Shown piece after piece: positions 18,858-26,445 of a stretch of DNA of 64,000 bases; position 1 is the stretch's first letter, and every line of letters begins with the position of its first letter. Origin of the DNA: Acinetobacter sp. CS-2 (GTDB lineage: Bacteria; Pseudomonadota; Gammaproteobacteria; Pseudomonadales; Moraxellaceae). Location of the stretch: positions 620,001 to 684,000 of the forward strand of contig NZ_CP067019.1 of the NCBI RefSeq assembly GCF_016599715.1. The letters run 5' to 3'. Made by a program: the position numbers and the translations under genes. The notes beneath the pieces were generated by a model that saw only the letters and a list, made by a program, of their open reading frames with translations, searched no databases and was not told the DNA's origin.

Positions 18858-20927
18858 ATGGTTCATATACATTATGATTTTAGTCTGGTGATTGCTTCGA
18901 TAGTTGTTACTATTTTGGTCTGTTATTTTACTGTTTCATTCGAACAATTATTATTCCGTGGCCTGCGTCAGAAATATGAAAAAATGCTTCTCGTCATCAG
19001 TGGTCTGATGCTTGGAGCTGCAATTTGGTGTATGCACTTTGCTGGTGTGCTCGCTTGTCATTTACCGGCAGATTACTCTTTTGATTATAGTCTTACTTTT
19101 GTTTCCTATCTTATTGCGTTCATTGCATCTACTTTTGCCATTTGGTTAACTACACGAGAAACCTTACCCTTTGGCCGGCTTGTTTTAGGTGCCGTACTCA
19201 TGGGAATAGGTAGTGCCGGAATGCACTATACTGGCATGATGGCGCTGATCGTCAATCAGCATCGGATTTATTATGATCCTTTGCTGACAATTTTTTCTGT
19301 TTTAATTGCAATCGCGGGTTCAGGTTTAACGTTCTGGCTTATCTTTAAATATAAAAATGCAGTACAGCAAAAGCTGATGATCAAGATTTTTCTGGTAGTG
19401 ATGATGGCGCTAACCATTGTCGCGATGCACTATGTCGGTATGTGGGCAATCGCTTTTTATGAAGTCTCTGCAGATCAACAGATTGCACCTTATCAAATTG
19501 GCCAAGGATTAATTTTATTAAGTGTGATTTTAGTCACCAGTTTAATTTTTCTCGCTGCATTTTGTGTTGCTGTGCTGGAACAAAGACTGGAAATCCGAAA
19601 TATACAGCTTTCTAAAGCCAATCGTGAACTGGCCAATCAGGCTGTGCAGGACAATTTAACTAAGTTGCCCAATCGTTTATTCCTGGCGGAATATTCACAT
19701 TTTTTATTTACCGATCATCGTTACAGGGATGATAAAATTGCCTTTCTCTATATCGACTTAGATCGTTTTAAAGCAGTCAATGATGTATTTGGGCATCATA
19801 TCGGTGATCAGTTGCTGGTGCAACTGGCGACCCGCATTCAGCAGAATCTGAAACCAAACGAAAAACTGCTTCGTCTAGGTGGAGATGAGTTTTTGATGGT
19901 GCTGGAACAGGCTACCCTCGAACATGCAGTTGAAAAGGCCGAGCAGTTATTGGAACAAATCCAGGACAGCTTTTTGATTGCTGGTAAAGAAATTAATATT
20001 TCTAGCAGCATTGGCATCGCCCTGTATCCCGATCATGGTAATAATTTGCAGGATCTGCTGATTAATGCGGATGCAGCTATGTTGACGTCGAAATATCAAG
20101 GGAGAAATACCTATTCCCTGTTTAGTTACAGTGCTGATCAGCAGGAGACTAAAAGTCAGACCAAGCTGATTAATGATTTATATAAAGCAGTTGAAGAACA
20201 ACAATTTGTTCTGTTTTATCAGCCCAAATTTACCACTGGGGATTATGCCATTTGCGGCGTAGAAGCCCTGATCCGCTGGAATCATCCAAGCTTGGGAATG
20301 TTGACGCCAAACATGTTTATCGCGGGGGCTGAAAAAACCGGGCTGATTATTCAAATGGGCTATTGGGCACTCGAGCAAGCCTGTAAGCAAATTCAAATCT
20401 GGGAACAGACCGATTCCAACTATTTTCCAGTCGCAGTGAATTTATCCGCCGTACAATTTGAACATAAACATCTGTTTACAACACTAGAAAAATTATTTGC
20501 TCAATATCAGATTAATCCTAATCATTTAGCCATCGAAATTACAGAATCGACAGCTATGCATCACGTGGACTCTACCATTCGGAGTTTTGAGCGGTTACGT
20601 CAGATGGGGATTAAACTGGCGATTGATGATTTTGGAACCGGGCATTCCAGCTTTTTATATTTGAAGAACCTGCCTGTGGATGAGTTGAAGATAGACCGGG
20701 AATTTATCCGGGATCTGGCAGTCGGCTCAAAAGATGAAATCATTCTGGCAAGTATTATCCAGCTGGCCATAAAACTGGGTTTGGTGGTCACTGCAGAAGG
20801 GGTGGAAACACCTTTGCAGGCAGATATCCTGACCCGTTTAGGCTGTCAGCAATTGCAGGGTTTTCTGCTGGGGATGCCAATGGATGTGAACCGTCTGGAA
20901 ACAATGGACAAGGCAATATTTACCTAA
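18858..20927 (+). CDS. MHYT-GGDEF-EAL cyclic di-GMP signalling protein
   Basis: A 689-aa inner-membrane protein that can in principle both make and break cyclic di-GMP. The N-terminal 240 residues form about seven hydrophobic segments with three MHYT-type repeats (CMHFAGV at 58, GMHYTGM at 121, AMHYVGM at 189), proposed in this family to bind a metal and sense a small gas. The GGDEF motif is intact at 340-344 and I see no RxxD inhibitory site just before it. The EAL domain has EALIRW at 468 and DDFGTGHSS at 589, both intact. It is monocistronic. Which activity dominates cannot be told from sequence. Confidence 0.93.
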   Translation: MVHIHYDFSLVIASIVVTILVCYFTVSFEQLLFRGLRQKYEKMLLVISGLMLGAAIWCMHFAGVLACHLPADYSFDYSLTFVSYLIAFIASTFAIWLTTRETLPFGRLVLGAVLMGIGSAGMHYTGMMALIVNQHRIYYDPLLTIFSVLIAIAGSGLTFWLIFKYKNAVQQKLMIKIFLVVMMALTIVAMHYVGMWAIAFYEVSADQQIAPYQIGQGLILLSVILVTSLIFLAAFCVAVLEQRLEIRNIQLSKANRELANQAVQDNLTKLPNRLFLAEYSHFLFTDHRYRDDKIAFLYIDLDRFKAVNDVFGHHIGDQLLVQLATRIQQNLKPNEKLLRLGGDEFLMVLEQATLEHAVEKAEQLLEQIQDSFLIAGKEINISSSIGIALYPDHGNNLQDLLINADAAMLTSKYQGRNTYSLFSYSADQQETKSQTKLINDLYKAVEEQQFVLFYQPKFTTGDYAICGVEALIRWNHPSLGMLTPNMFIAGAEKTGLIIQMGYWALEQACKQIQIWEQTDSNYFPVAVNLSAVQFEHKHLFTTLEKLFAQYQINPNHLAIEITESTAMHHVDSTIRSFERLRQMGIKLAIDDFGTGHSSFLYLKNLPVDELKIDREFIRDLAVGSKDEIILASIIQLAIKLGLVVTAEGVETPLQADILTRLGCQQLQGFLLGMPMDVNRLETMDKAIFT

Positions 20928-21054
20928 ACTTGATGCGGGTTGAACAGGTTTAGTTTATTTCAAAAGTTTTATGATCTGTTGCAATAGGGTCAATTTTTCA
21001 TATTGATCGTATTTGATCTTGAGCACTCTGGTTCTGTAGTAAGTATTTTCCATA

Positions 21055-21123
21055 AGTTTTAAAAATGAGTTAGCGGCGCAGGTCGCTCAGCGACGTACAT
21101 TCGCCATTATTTCCCACCTAGGG
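21055..21123 (+). pseudogene. prfC: Decayed 5' end of prfC (remnant)
   Basis: Read in one frame, 21067-21123 gives [19 protein letters not shown] then a stop. The intact RF3 at 26446 begins [23 protein letters not shown], so the similarity is clear and collinear up to SH. The last 19 bp of homology are identical at the DNA level. No in-frame start remains: ATG at 21065 is followed out of frame by AGT TAG. This could be explained by loss of one of two GAGT repeats from an original ATGAGTGAGTTAGCG (inference). It looks like the displaced original prfC start. Confidence 0.8.
21100..21118 (+). repeat. Left 19-bp direct repeat in prfC remnant (att-like)
   Basis: TTCGCCATTATTTCCCACC, identical to 26491-26509. 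Homology to prfC stops just after it (CTAGGG here, CCGATG in intact prfC), as expected for a site-specific crossover within the repeat. Confidence 0.85.
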
Positions 21124-21691
21124 TGAATAATATCATTAAGTTTATTTGATAAATTCATAGTCTGGCTGAAGAGTAGTTTGAAAATACACTTTATATTTCA
21201 ACTATATTCAGCTGCTTTTGATTTGGTCTAGTTACAATGGAATAAAATGTCAGCATTACAAATATAAGATAAAAATAATAATGATTGCTTTTACCAGTTC
21301 CAATCATCTTTAAAGAGTTATTTTTTAATTAAGTTATTGATATAAATAAATATAATTATTTTTTATTCAATGGGCTTTTTTGTGCAACTTTAGTCGAAGA
21401 TAATATATATGGTTGAAATTTATACATTTTATAAAAATTTAAAGTATTGTTTCCGATTTAGGTGGCTTAGATGATTTTGTCTAAAAATGATACAAAAAGC
21501 CATATTTGTGTTGTTGGAAAAGTTCTAAATTGTAAACATTATGAATAAAAAGTGAAGGAAACACTTTAGTAATCTTTAAATGTATTTTCACGAAATCATT
21601 AACTTTTAAATAAAACGTTTCAATTTAAGAAAAAAAGGATGCTGGTCAAAGGCATCTAATTTCCACCTCATTTTGTTGAGAGGACTAGATT
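21124..21691. other. AT-rich region upstream of the autotransporter
   Basis: 568 bp of very AT-rich sequence with no convincing open frame. It includes a short inverted repeat ATGATTG ... CAATCAT near 21281-21306 and probably the autotransporter promoter. A GAGAGG ribosome site lies at about 21679, before the start at 21692. Its base composition is visibly lower in G+C than the neighbouring core genes. Confidence 0.55.
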
Positions 21692-24600
21692 ATGAATAAG
21701 ATTTATCGTTGTATATATAATGAAGCATTAGGTACATGGGTGGCTGTTAGTGAGCTAGCACAGGCAAAGGGCAAGCGCAGCCGGGGACGTTTAGCAAAAA
21801 CCATTTTGGCGACCAGCCTTGCTGTGGCGGGAACCGTAGGCAGCTCTGCAGCTTTTGCAGTTGATTTACCAGCAGCCAGTTATTCACAAATTATTGTAGA
21901 TGGAAGTGATGCGAGCGTTACTCTGACTTCTGCAACAACGCCTGTTGTTGTAGGACCGATTGATGCTGAAATTGGATCTTATCCTGAAACTTTGCCAGAT
22001 CCTCAGCCAGATTCAACCATTGTCGTGGCCAATGGTGCACAGTTTAATTATTCATCGCTGGAAGCTACCAATAACTATGCATCAACTGCTTTCAATTTAT
22101 TGGGAGATGGAAGCGGTACATTAACGCAAGCACAGCAGGCCTATTTGGATAAGAATGCCACCGATATGGCCAAGACCACCAAAGGCAAGCATGGTGAATT
22201 AGAGCTTGCCGCTGTTCCTGCCGGTGTTGTACAGATTGTTGGCAATGGTACATTTGGAACTGTCGGGCAAGCTGCCGATGCAGGCAATACTTTAATTCAT
22301 TTAGGTGCTGAAAGTAGTTTGACTGCTACAGGTACTGCACATGGTATTTATGCAGCCAACCAGACCGGTAATGTGAACGTAACCATTGCGGGAGATATTA
22401 CTACCCCTGATCGTGTGTTTGGTGCCACGTATACCGGAAATGTATTAGGCCCTGCTGTGGATGGAAACGGCAATCCTATCTATGTTCAGCAAACTGATGG
22501 AAATGGTGAATTAGTTGTTGATGAGTTCAATAATCCTGTCTATGTCCAGTTAATTGAACACGACAAACCTGTATTTGATGAAAATGGTGATCCTGTTTAT
22601 CTTCAGGTCATGGAGCCTACCGGGGATACCCGCGAAGTAGCTGTAGTGACTGCCGGTGGTGGTCATGGTGTTTATGTCGATACTCTATCACCAACAGGAA
22701 TTTATCCTGAAACGCCACAAGCCATTTCTATCACACAGCTGTCTACGAGTACCATTGCGGCTGGCGGTGCTGGAATTAAGGGAGTTGCAGGTGGCTTGGG
22801 CACCGTGAGTATTAGTCAGGATGCGGGTGCCGTCATTGGTGCTGGTGATGGTGGTATCGCTGCAGAAGGTGAAGCCGGTGATGTCACTGTAGCGATGGCT
22901 GGCACGATTAATTCTGGCGGTAACGGTATTCATGCGCATGCGGGCGCAGGCGATGTAACAGTGAATCTGGCTTCAACTGCGCAAATTGTTGCTGGTGAAA
23001 GTGGTCTTCATGCCCATACTAGCAACTATAAAGGCGAAGATGGATTAGCATCGGGAAATAAAAGCGTTGTCACTGTCGTGACCGCTGATGGTAGCTCGAT
23101 TCAAGCTGCTGAATCCGGCATTCATGCCCATTCCGGTGGTGGTAACGTGATTGTCAATAATGCTGCTGATATTGTGGCTGCAACGCTTGAGCCTATCAAT
23201 AATGAAGTGGTTTATGCCAATAGTTCAACCGCCATGCAGGATATTAGCAATGGTGGACGTGCGATTCATGCCCATTCTGGCGGTGGAACCGTTACAGTAA
23301 ATTCTTCAGGTGATTTGTTGGCCTATGAAGATGGAATCTATGCTCACTCAGGTGGTCATAATGACGATGGCACTGAGTTTGTGAATGCCAACAAAGTTGT
23401 CGTCAATACATCTGGAAATATAATCAGTGCTATTGGCAATGGTATTCGTGTCAATACTTCAGGTGCTGCTGAAATTACCAATACTGCAAATATTACGGCT
23501 GCTTTTAGAGATTATGTCCCAGTTGAAGGTGATTTACCTTTCCCTAACGAACCAGAAAATCCTGCGAATTGGGAGTTGGCAGATATGTACGCCATTTTAG
23601 GTGGCGCTGGTGACGAAACGGTTAATCAGCAAGGTGGTACGCTAATCGGTGGTATTAATCTGAAAGCAGGTGACGATACGCTGATTGCAACTGGCGGTAA
23701 AATAGTCGGTGATATCTGGATGGAAGCTGGTTCAGATACCCTGAGCCTGAAAGCAGGAACTGATGTTTCAGAACTTAGCTATCTGGACGGCGGTTCGCAA
23801 GCGGATACCTTAAATATTGGTGTCGATTTGACTGGTCGTTCTGAAGCCGAGCCAGTAGAGACCATCTACCCTGAATTCCCAATATTGCCAGGTGCAGCGG
23901 GTAATGTCGCACTGGTAGGCTGGGAAACCGTTAATGTGCAGGATGGTGCAGTCTTTAGCCTGAGTGGTGATCTTAATTTATCAGGTGATTCTGAGCCTGT
24001 GCCAACAATCATGATGCTCGCGCCAACTACAACAGGTACATTGAATATTGAAGAGGGTAGTACGCTCGCGTTGGCACCAGGCACCCTTGCATCGACAGTA
24101 ACTGCGAATGTGAACAATTTTGGTACTATCGACTTGCATCGTGGTGATGCAGCACCTGTCAACACGTTAACCGTTGAAGGGAATTATGCTGCTGGTTCAG
24201 ATTTAATTGTGGATGTGAATCTGGCTACAGGTGCAACAGACCAACTTGTGATTAATGGGACTGCAACAGGGAATACCCATGTGACCGCGATTAACGGTTT
24301 AGGCGATGTCACTGCGGCAGATCAGATCACTCAACTTCCGACGGTCATTGTTACAGATCCAACAGGTGGTGGTACATTTACTGGAATGGCAGGAACGTCA
24401 AATGCTGGTGAAGGTCAACTAATATCAAATGAACTAGGAACGGAATATAGCTGGACGCTGAATGCCTTGAATGCTGAAGGCACACCAATCTATAAAGCGG
24501 AAGTATCGGGCTATACCCAAATGCCATATGCCAACACCTTACTGGGCTATGACATGCTGGGTACCTTGCATGATCGTGTCGGTGAGCAGCAGACTTGGGC

Positions 24601-25477
24601 TTGGGACAAGTGTGGTGAATGCCAGGAAACTCAGGGCAATCAGGTATGGGTACGAGTACGTGGCGGCAATACCGAGTTAACGGGTGATAACCGTCTGGAT
24701 ATGGAAATGGATAACTTCGTAGCGCAACTGGGCTATGATTTTTCAGTCAACTACAATCCGGACAATGGTTCACGTCGTCATACTGGTTTCATGCTGGGCT
24801 ATGGCCAAAGCAAGATCGACTTCTTTGACCAATACCGTGCCGAAAATGCACAGATCGTTGCAGATAAATTTACCGGTGAAGGCACTACCGATGCAGCAAG
24901 TGTAGGATTGTACTCGACTTATTACGACAAAAATGGCAGCTATCTGGATTTAGTTGGTCAAGTGTCTTATTTGCAAAACGAATATAAAGCTCGTGATGGT
25001 CATAATGCTGATCAGGACGGTTGGGGTGCTGGCTTATCCGCTGAGGTGGGTCGTCCGTACAAATTGGGCAACAGCCACTGGCTGATTGAACCGCAGGCTC
25101 AATTGTCTTATCAGTTTGTTAGCCTGGAAGACTTCAATGATGGCAGTGCACATGTAGATCAGGATGATCAACACAGCCTGAGAGGCCGTATTGGTACACG
25201 TTTGGCCTATAACGCACCGACTGCAGACTACCGTACCAAAACTTTCTATGCAGTTGCCAATGTACTGAGCGACTTTATTGAACCGACCGATGTCAATATT
25301 GGCCGTGACAAGTTGAATGAAGACTATAGCCGTACTTGGGGTGAGGTTGGTTTAGGGATGCAGTTGCCGATTGCCACATCTGCCTATGTTTATGCAGATG
25401 CACGCTATCAGCAAGAGCTGTCTGGTGAAGACCGTAATGGCTACACCGGCACGATTGGTCTGAAACACAGCTGGTAA
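21692..25477 (+). CDS. Type Va autotransporter adhesin-like protein with ESPR signal
   Basis: A 1261-aa predicted surface protein. The N-terminus is an extended signal peptide region (MNKIYRCIYNEALGTWVAVSE) followed by a basic stretch, a hydrophobic core and a likely cut after SSAAFA. The passenger (about 55-960) is Gly/Thr/Ala/Val-rich with beta-helix character. It has a cluster of HAHSGGG-type repeats (about 410-570, motifs IHAHAGAG, IHAHSGGG) and a run of Asp/Asn/Pro-rich YVQ repeats (about 255-300). The last ~275 residues form an autotransporter beta barrel (QVWVRVRGGNTELTG ... GTIGLKHSW) ending in Trp. A CGEC pair lies just before the barrel. It is one chain, not the trimeric YadA type. 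It is probably co-transcribed with the OmpA-like lipoprotein that follows. Confidence 0.92.
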   Translation: MNKIYRCIYNEALGTWVAVSELAQAKGKRSRGRLAKTILATSLAVAGTVGSSAAFAVDLPAASYSQIIVDGSDASVTLTSATTPVVVGPIDAEIGSYPETLPDPQPDSTIVVANGAQFNYSSLEATNNYASTAFNLLGDGSGTLTQAQQAYLDKNATDMAKTTKGKHGELELAAVPAGVVQIVGNGTFGTVGQAADAGNTLIHLGAESSLTATGTAHGIYAANQTGNVNVTIAGDITTPDRVFGATYTGNVLGPAVDGNGNPIYVQQTDGNGELVVDEFNNPVYVQLIEHDKPVFDENGDPVYLQVMEPTGDTREVAVVTAGGGHGVYVDTLSPTGIYPETPQAISITQLSTSTIAAGGAGIKGVAGGLGTVSISQDAGAVIGAGDGGIAAEGEAGDVTVAMAGTINSGGNGIHAHAGAGDVTVNLASTAQIVAGESGLHAHTSNYKGEDGLASGNKSVVTVVTADGSSIQAAESGIHAHSGGGNVIVNNAADIVAATLEPINNEVVYANSSTAMQDISNGGRAIHAHSGGGTVTVNSSGDLLAYEDGIYAHSGGHNDDGTEFVNANKVVVNTSGNIISAIGNGIRVNTSGAAEITNTANITAAFRDYVPVEGDLPFPNEPENPANWELADMYAILGGAGDETVNQQGGTLIGGINLKAGDDTLIATGGKIVGDIWMEAGSDTLSLKAGTDVSELSYLDGGSQADTLNIGVDLTGRSEAEPVETIYPEFPILPGAAGNVALVGWETVNVQDGAVFSLSGDLNLSGDSEPVPTIMMLAPTTTGTLNIEEGSTLALAPGTLASTVTANVNNFGTIDLHRGDAAPVNTLTVEGNYAAGSDLIVDVNLATGATDQLVINGTATGNTHVTAINGLGDVTAADQITQLPTVIVTDPTGGGTFTGMAGTSNAGEGQLISNELGTEYSWTLNALNAEGTPIYKAEVSGYTQMPYANTLLGYDMLGTLHDRVGEQQTWAWDKCGECQETQGNQVWVRVRGGNTELTGDNRLDMEMDNFVAQLGYDFSVNYNPDNGSRRHTGFMLGYGQSKIDFFDQYRAENAQIVADKFTGEGTTDAASVGLYSTYYDKNGSYLDLVGQVSYLQNEYKARDGHNADQDGWGAGLSAEVGRPYKLGNSHWLIEPQAQLSYQFVSLEDFNDGSAHVDQDDQHSLRGRIGTRLAYNAPTADYRTKTFYAVANVLSDFIEPTDVNIGRDKLNEDYSRTWGEVGLGMQLPIATSAYVYADARYQQELSGEDRNGYTGTIGLKHSW

Positions 25478-25489
25478 TTCTGAAGCAGG

Positions 25490-25520
25490 TCATTCCCGGC
25501 ATATGCCATGCCGGGGATGA
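25490..25520 (+). promoter_or_regulatory. Strong hairpin between autotransporter and lipoprotein genes
   Basis: TCATTCCCGGCAT and ATGCCGGGGATGA pair over 13 positions with one wobble and a 5-base loop. No T run follows, so it may act as an mRNA stability element or partial attenuator that sets the ratio of the two proteins. Confidence 0.75.
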
Positions 25521-25548
25521 TCATTCAAGCATGAAATAGAAGGAAATC

Positions 25549-26094
25549 GTGATGAAACAAAAACTGATAATGACATGTGTGGCTTCAGCTTTGCTTAGTT
25601 TGACAGCGTGTGCCAGCCTGCAGAATGTTGATAATAAATGGTGTCCGCCGGTAGAAGCGGCTCCGGCACCAGTTGTGGTTCCACCAGCACCTGTACAGAT
25701 GGAGCGTGTGGAACTGTCTGCGGATGCCCTATTTAAGTTCGACCGTTCCACTGTTGCGGATCTGTTACCTGAAGGACGCCGTCAGCTGGATGAACTGGCG
25801 AGCCGCATCAGTAATGGTTATGTACGGATTGAACAGATTCGTATTACTGGTCATACTGACCGTCTTGGTTCGGAAAGCTACAACCAGCGTCTCGGCCTGG
25901 CCCGGGCAACTACGGTCAAAGACTATTTGATGAGCCAAGGCGTGAATGTGGCGATGGAAGTGGCAAGTGCCGGTGAAAGTCAGCCTAAAACCACCAATTG
26001 TGTGGGTAATAAGGCAACTGCAACACTGATTGCCTGTTTGCAGCCGGATCGTCGGGTTGAAGTTGATGTCACTGGTGTGAAGAAAGCAGAATAG
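25549..26094 (+). CDS. OmpA-family peptidoglycan-binding lipoprotein
   Basis: A 181-aa outer-membrane lipoprotein. The signal ends with lipobox LTAC (Cys21 counting from MMKQK). A Pro/Ala/Val-rich linker of about 25 residues follows. The OmpA C-terminal domain (about 55-175) has ITGHTDRLGS, NQRLGLARATTVKDYL and PDRRVEVDV, the motifs that hold diaminopimelate in peptidoglycan. A Cys pair in the domain (NC ... AC) may form a disulfide. It lies 71 bp after the autotransporter. This resembles the trimeric autotransporter Ata and its partner TpgA of Acinetobacter, where the OmpA-like protein helps secretion, but here the partner is a classical autotransporter. Confidence 0.9.
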   Translation: MMKQKLIMTCVASALLSLTACASLQNVDNKWCPPVEAAPAPVVVPPAPVQMERVELSADALFKFDRSTVADLLPEGRRQLDELASRISNGYVRIEQIRITGHTDRLGSESYNQRLGLARATTVKDYLMSQGVNVAMEVASAGESQPKTTNCVGNKATATLIACLQPDRRVEVDVTGVKKAE

Positions 26095-26110
26095 TTTAAG
26101 TGTTAATTGG

Positions 26111-26136
26111 GCCCGGGTGAAATCATCCGGGCTTTT
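26111..26136 (+). terminator. Terminator after the OmpA-like lipoprotein gene
   Basis: GCCCGGGTG-AAAT-CATCCGGGC hairpin with one wobble pair, then TTTTG. Confidence 0.85.
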
Positions 26137-26390
26137 GTTTATCTACAGCTTTTATTGTTGTGTAGAATCATTCCCTCATGCTGATGATGTTCATGTATGA
26201 ACAGCAGTTTTATTCCTACAGCAATTTTTCTTAATTTTCACTGAATAGATAGCTAGGGGATAGAATGATGCTATCTATAGATATGAACCGTCTATCAGTG
26301 GTGATCAAAGTGCTTTAATCGTGAACACCCCGATACAATAACTATAAATCTGCTACAATTGCGCCAATTTTAAGTTATCACTTCACTGGC

Positions 26391-26427
26391 TTGATACACA
26401 TTGATACGTGTGTACAAAGCGGTGTAC
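26391..26427. repeat. Spaced short repeats next to prfC start
   Basis: TTGATAC occurs at 26391 and 26401 (10-bp spacing) and GTGTAC at 26410 and 26422 (12-bp spacing). Such helically phased repeats beside the right att-like site could be integrase arm sites or operators. Only the repetition is seen directly. Confidence 0.5.
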
Positions 26428-26445
26428 ATATTGAAGATTTTCCCT

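Larger units (their letters stand above)
26095..26445. other. Intergenic region between OmpA-like lipoprotein and prfC
   Basis: 351 bp that would form the right end of the putative island. It holds the lipoprotein terminator (26111-26136), a run of spaced short repeats just before prfC (26391-26427) and presumably the present prfC promoter (TACAAT at 26354 is a candidate -10 without a convincing -35). Confidence 0.55.

Noticed and set aside
21124..21691. Integrase or toxin-antitoxin gene in the left flank of the putative island
   Set aside because: No open frame of useful length with a ribosome site occurs; the stretch is AT-rich non-coding DNA.
26401..26445. Earlier TTG start for prfC
   Set aside because: It would add 15 unusual residues; ATG 26446 gives the standard 529 aa length.
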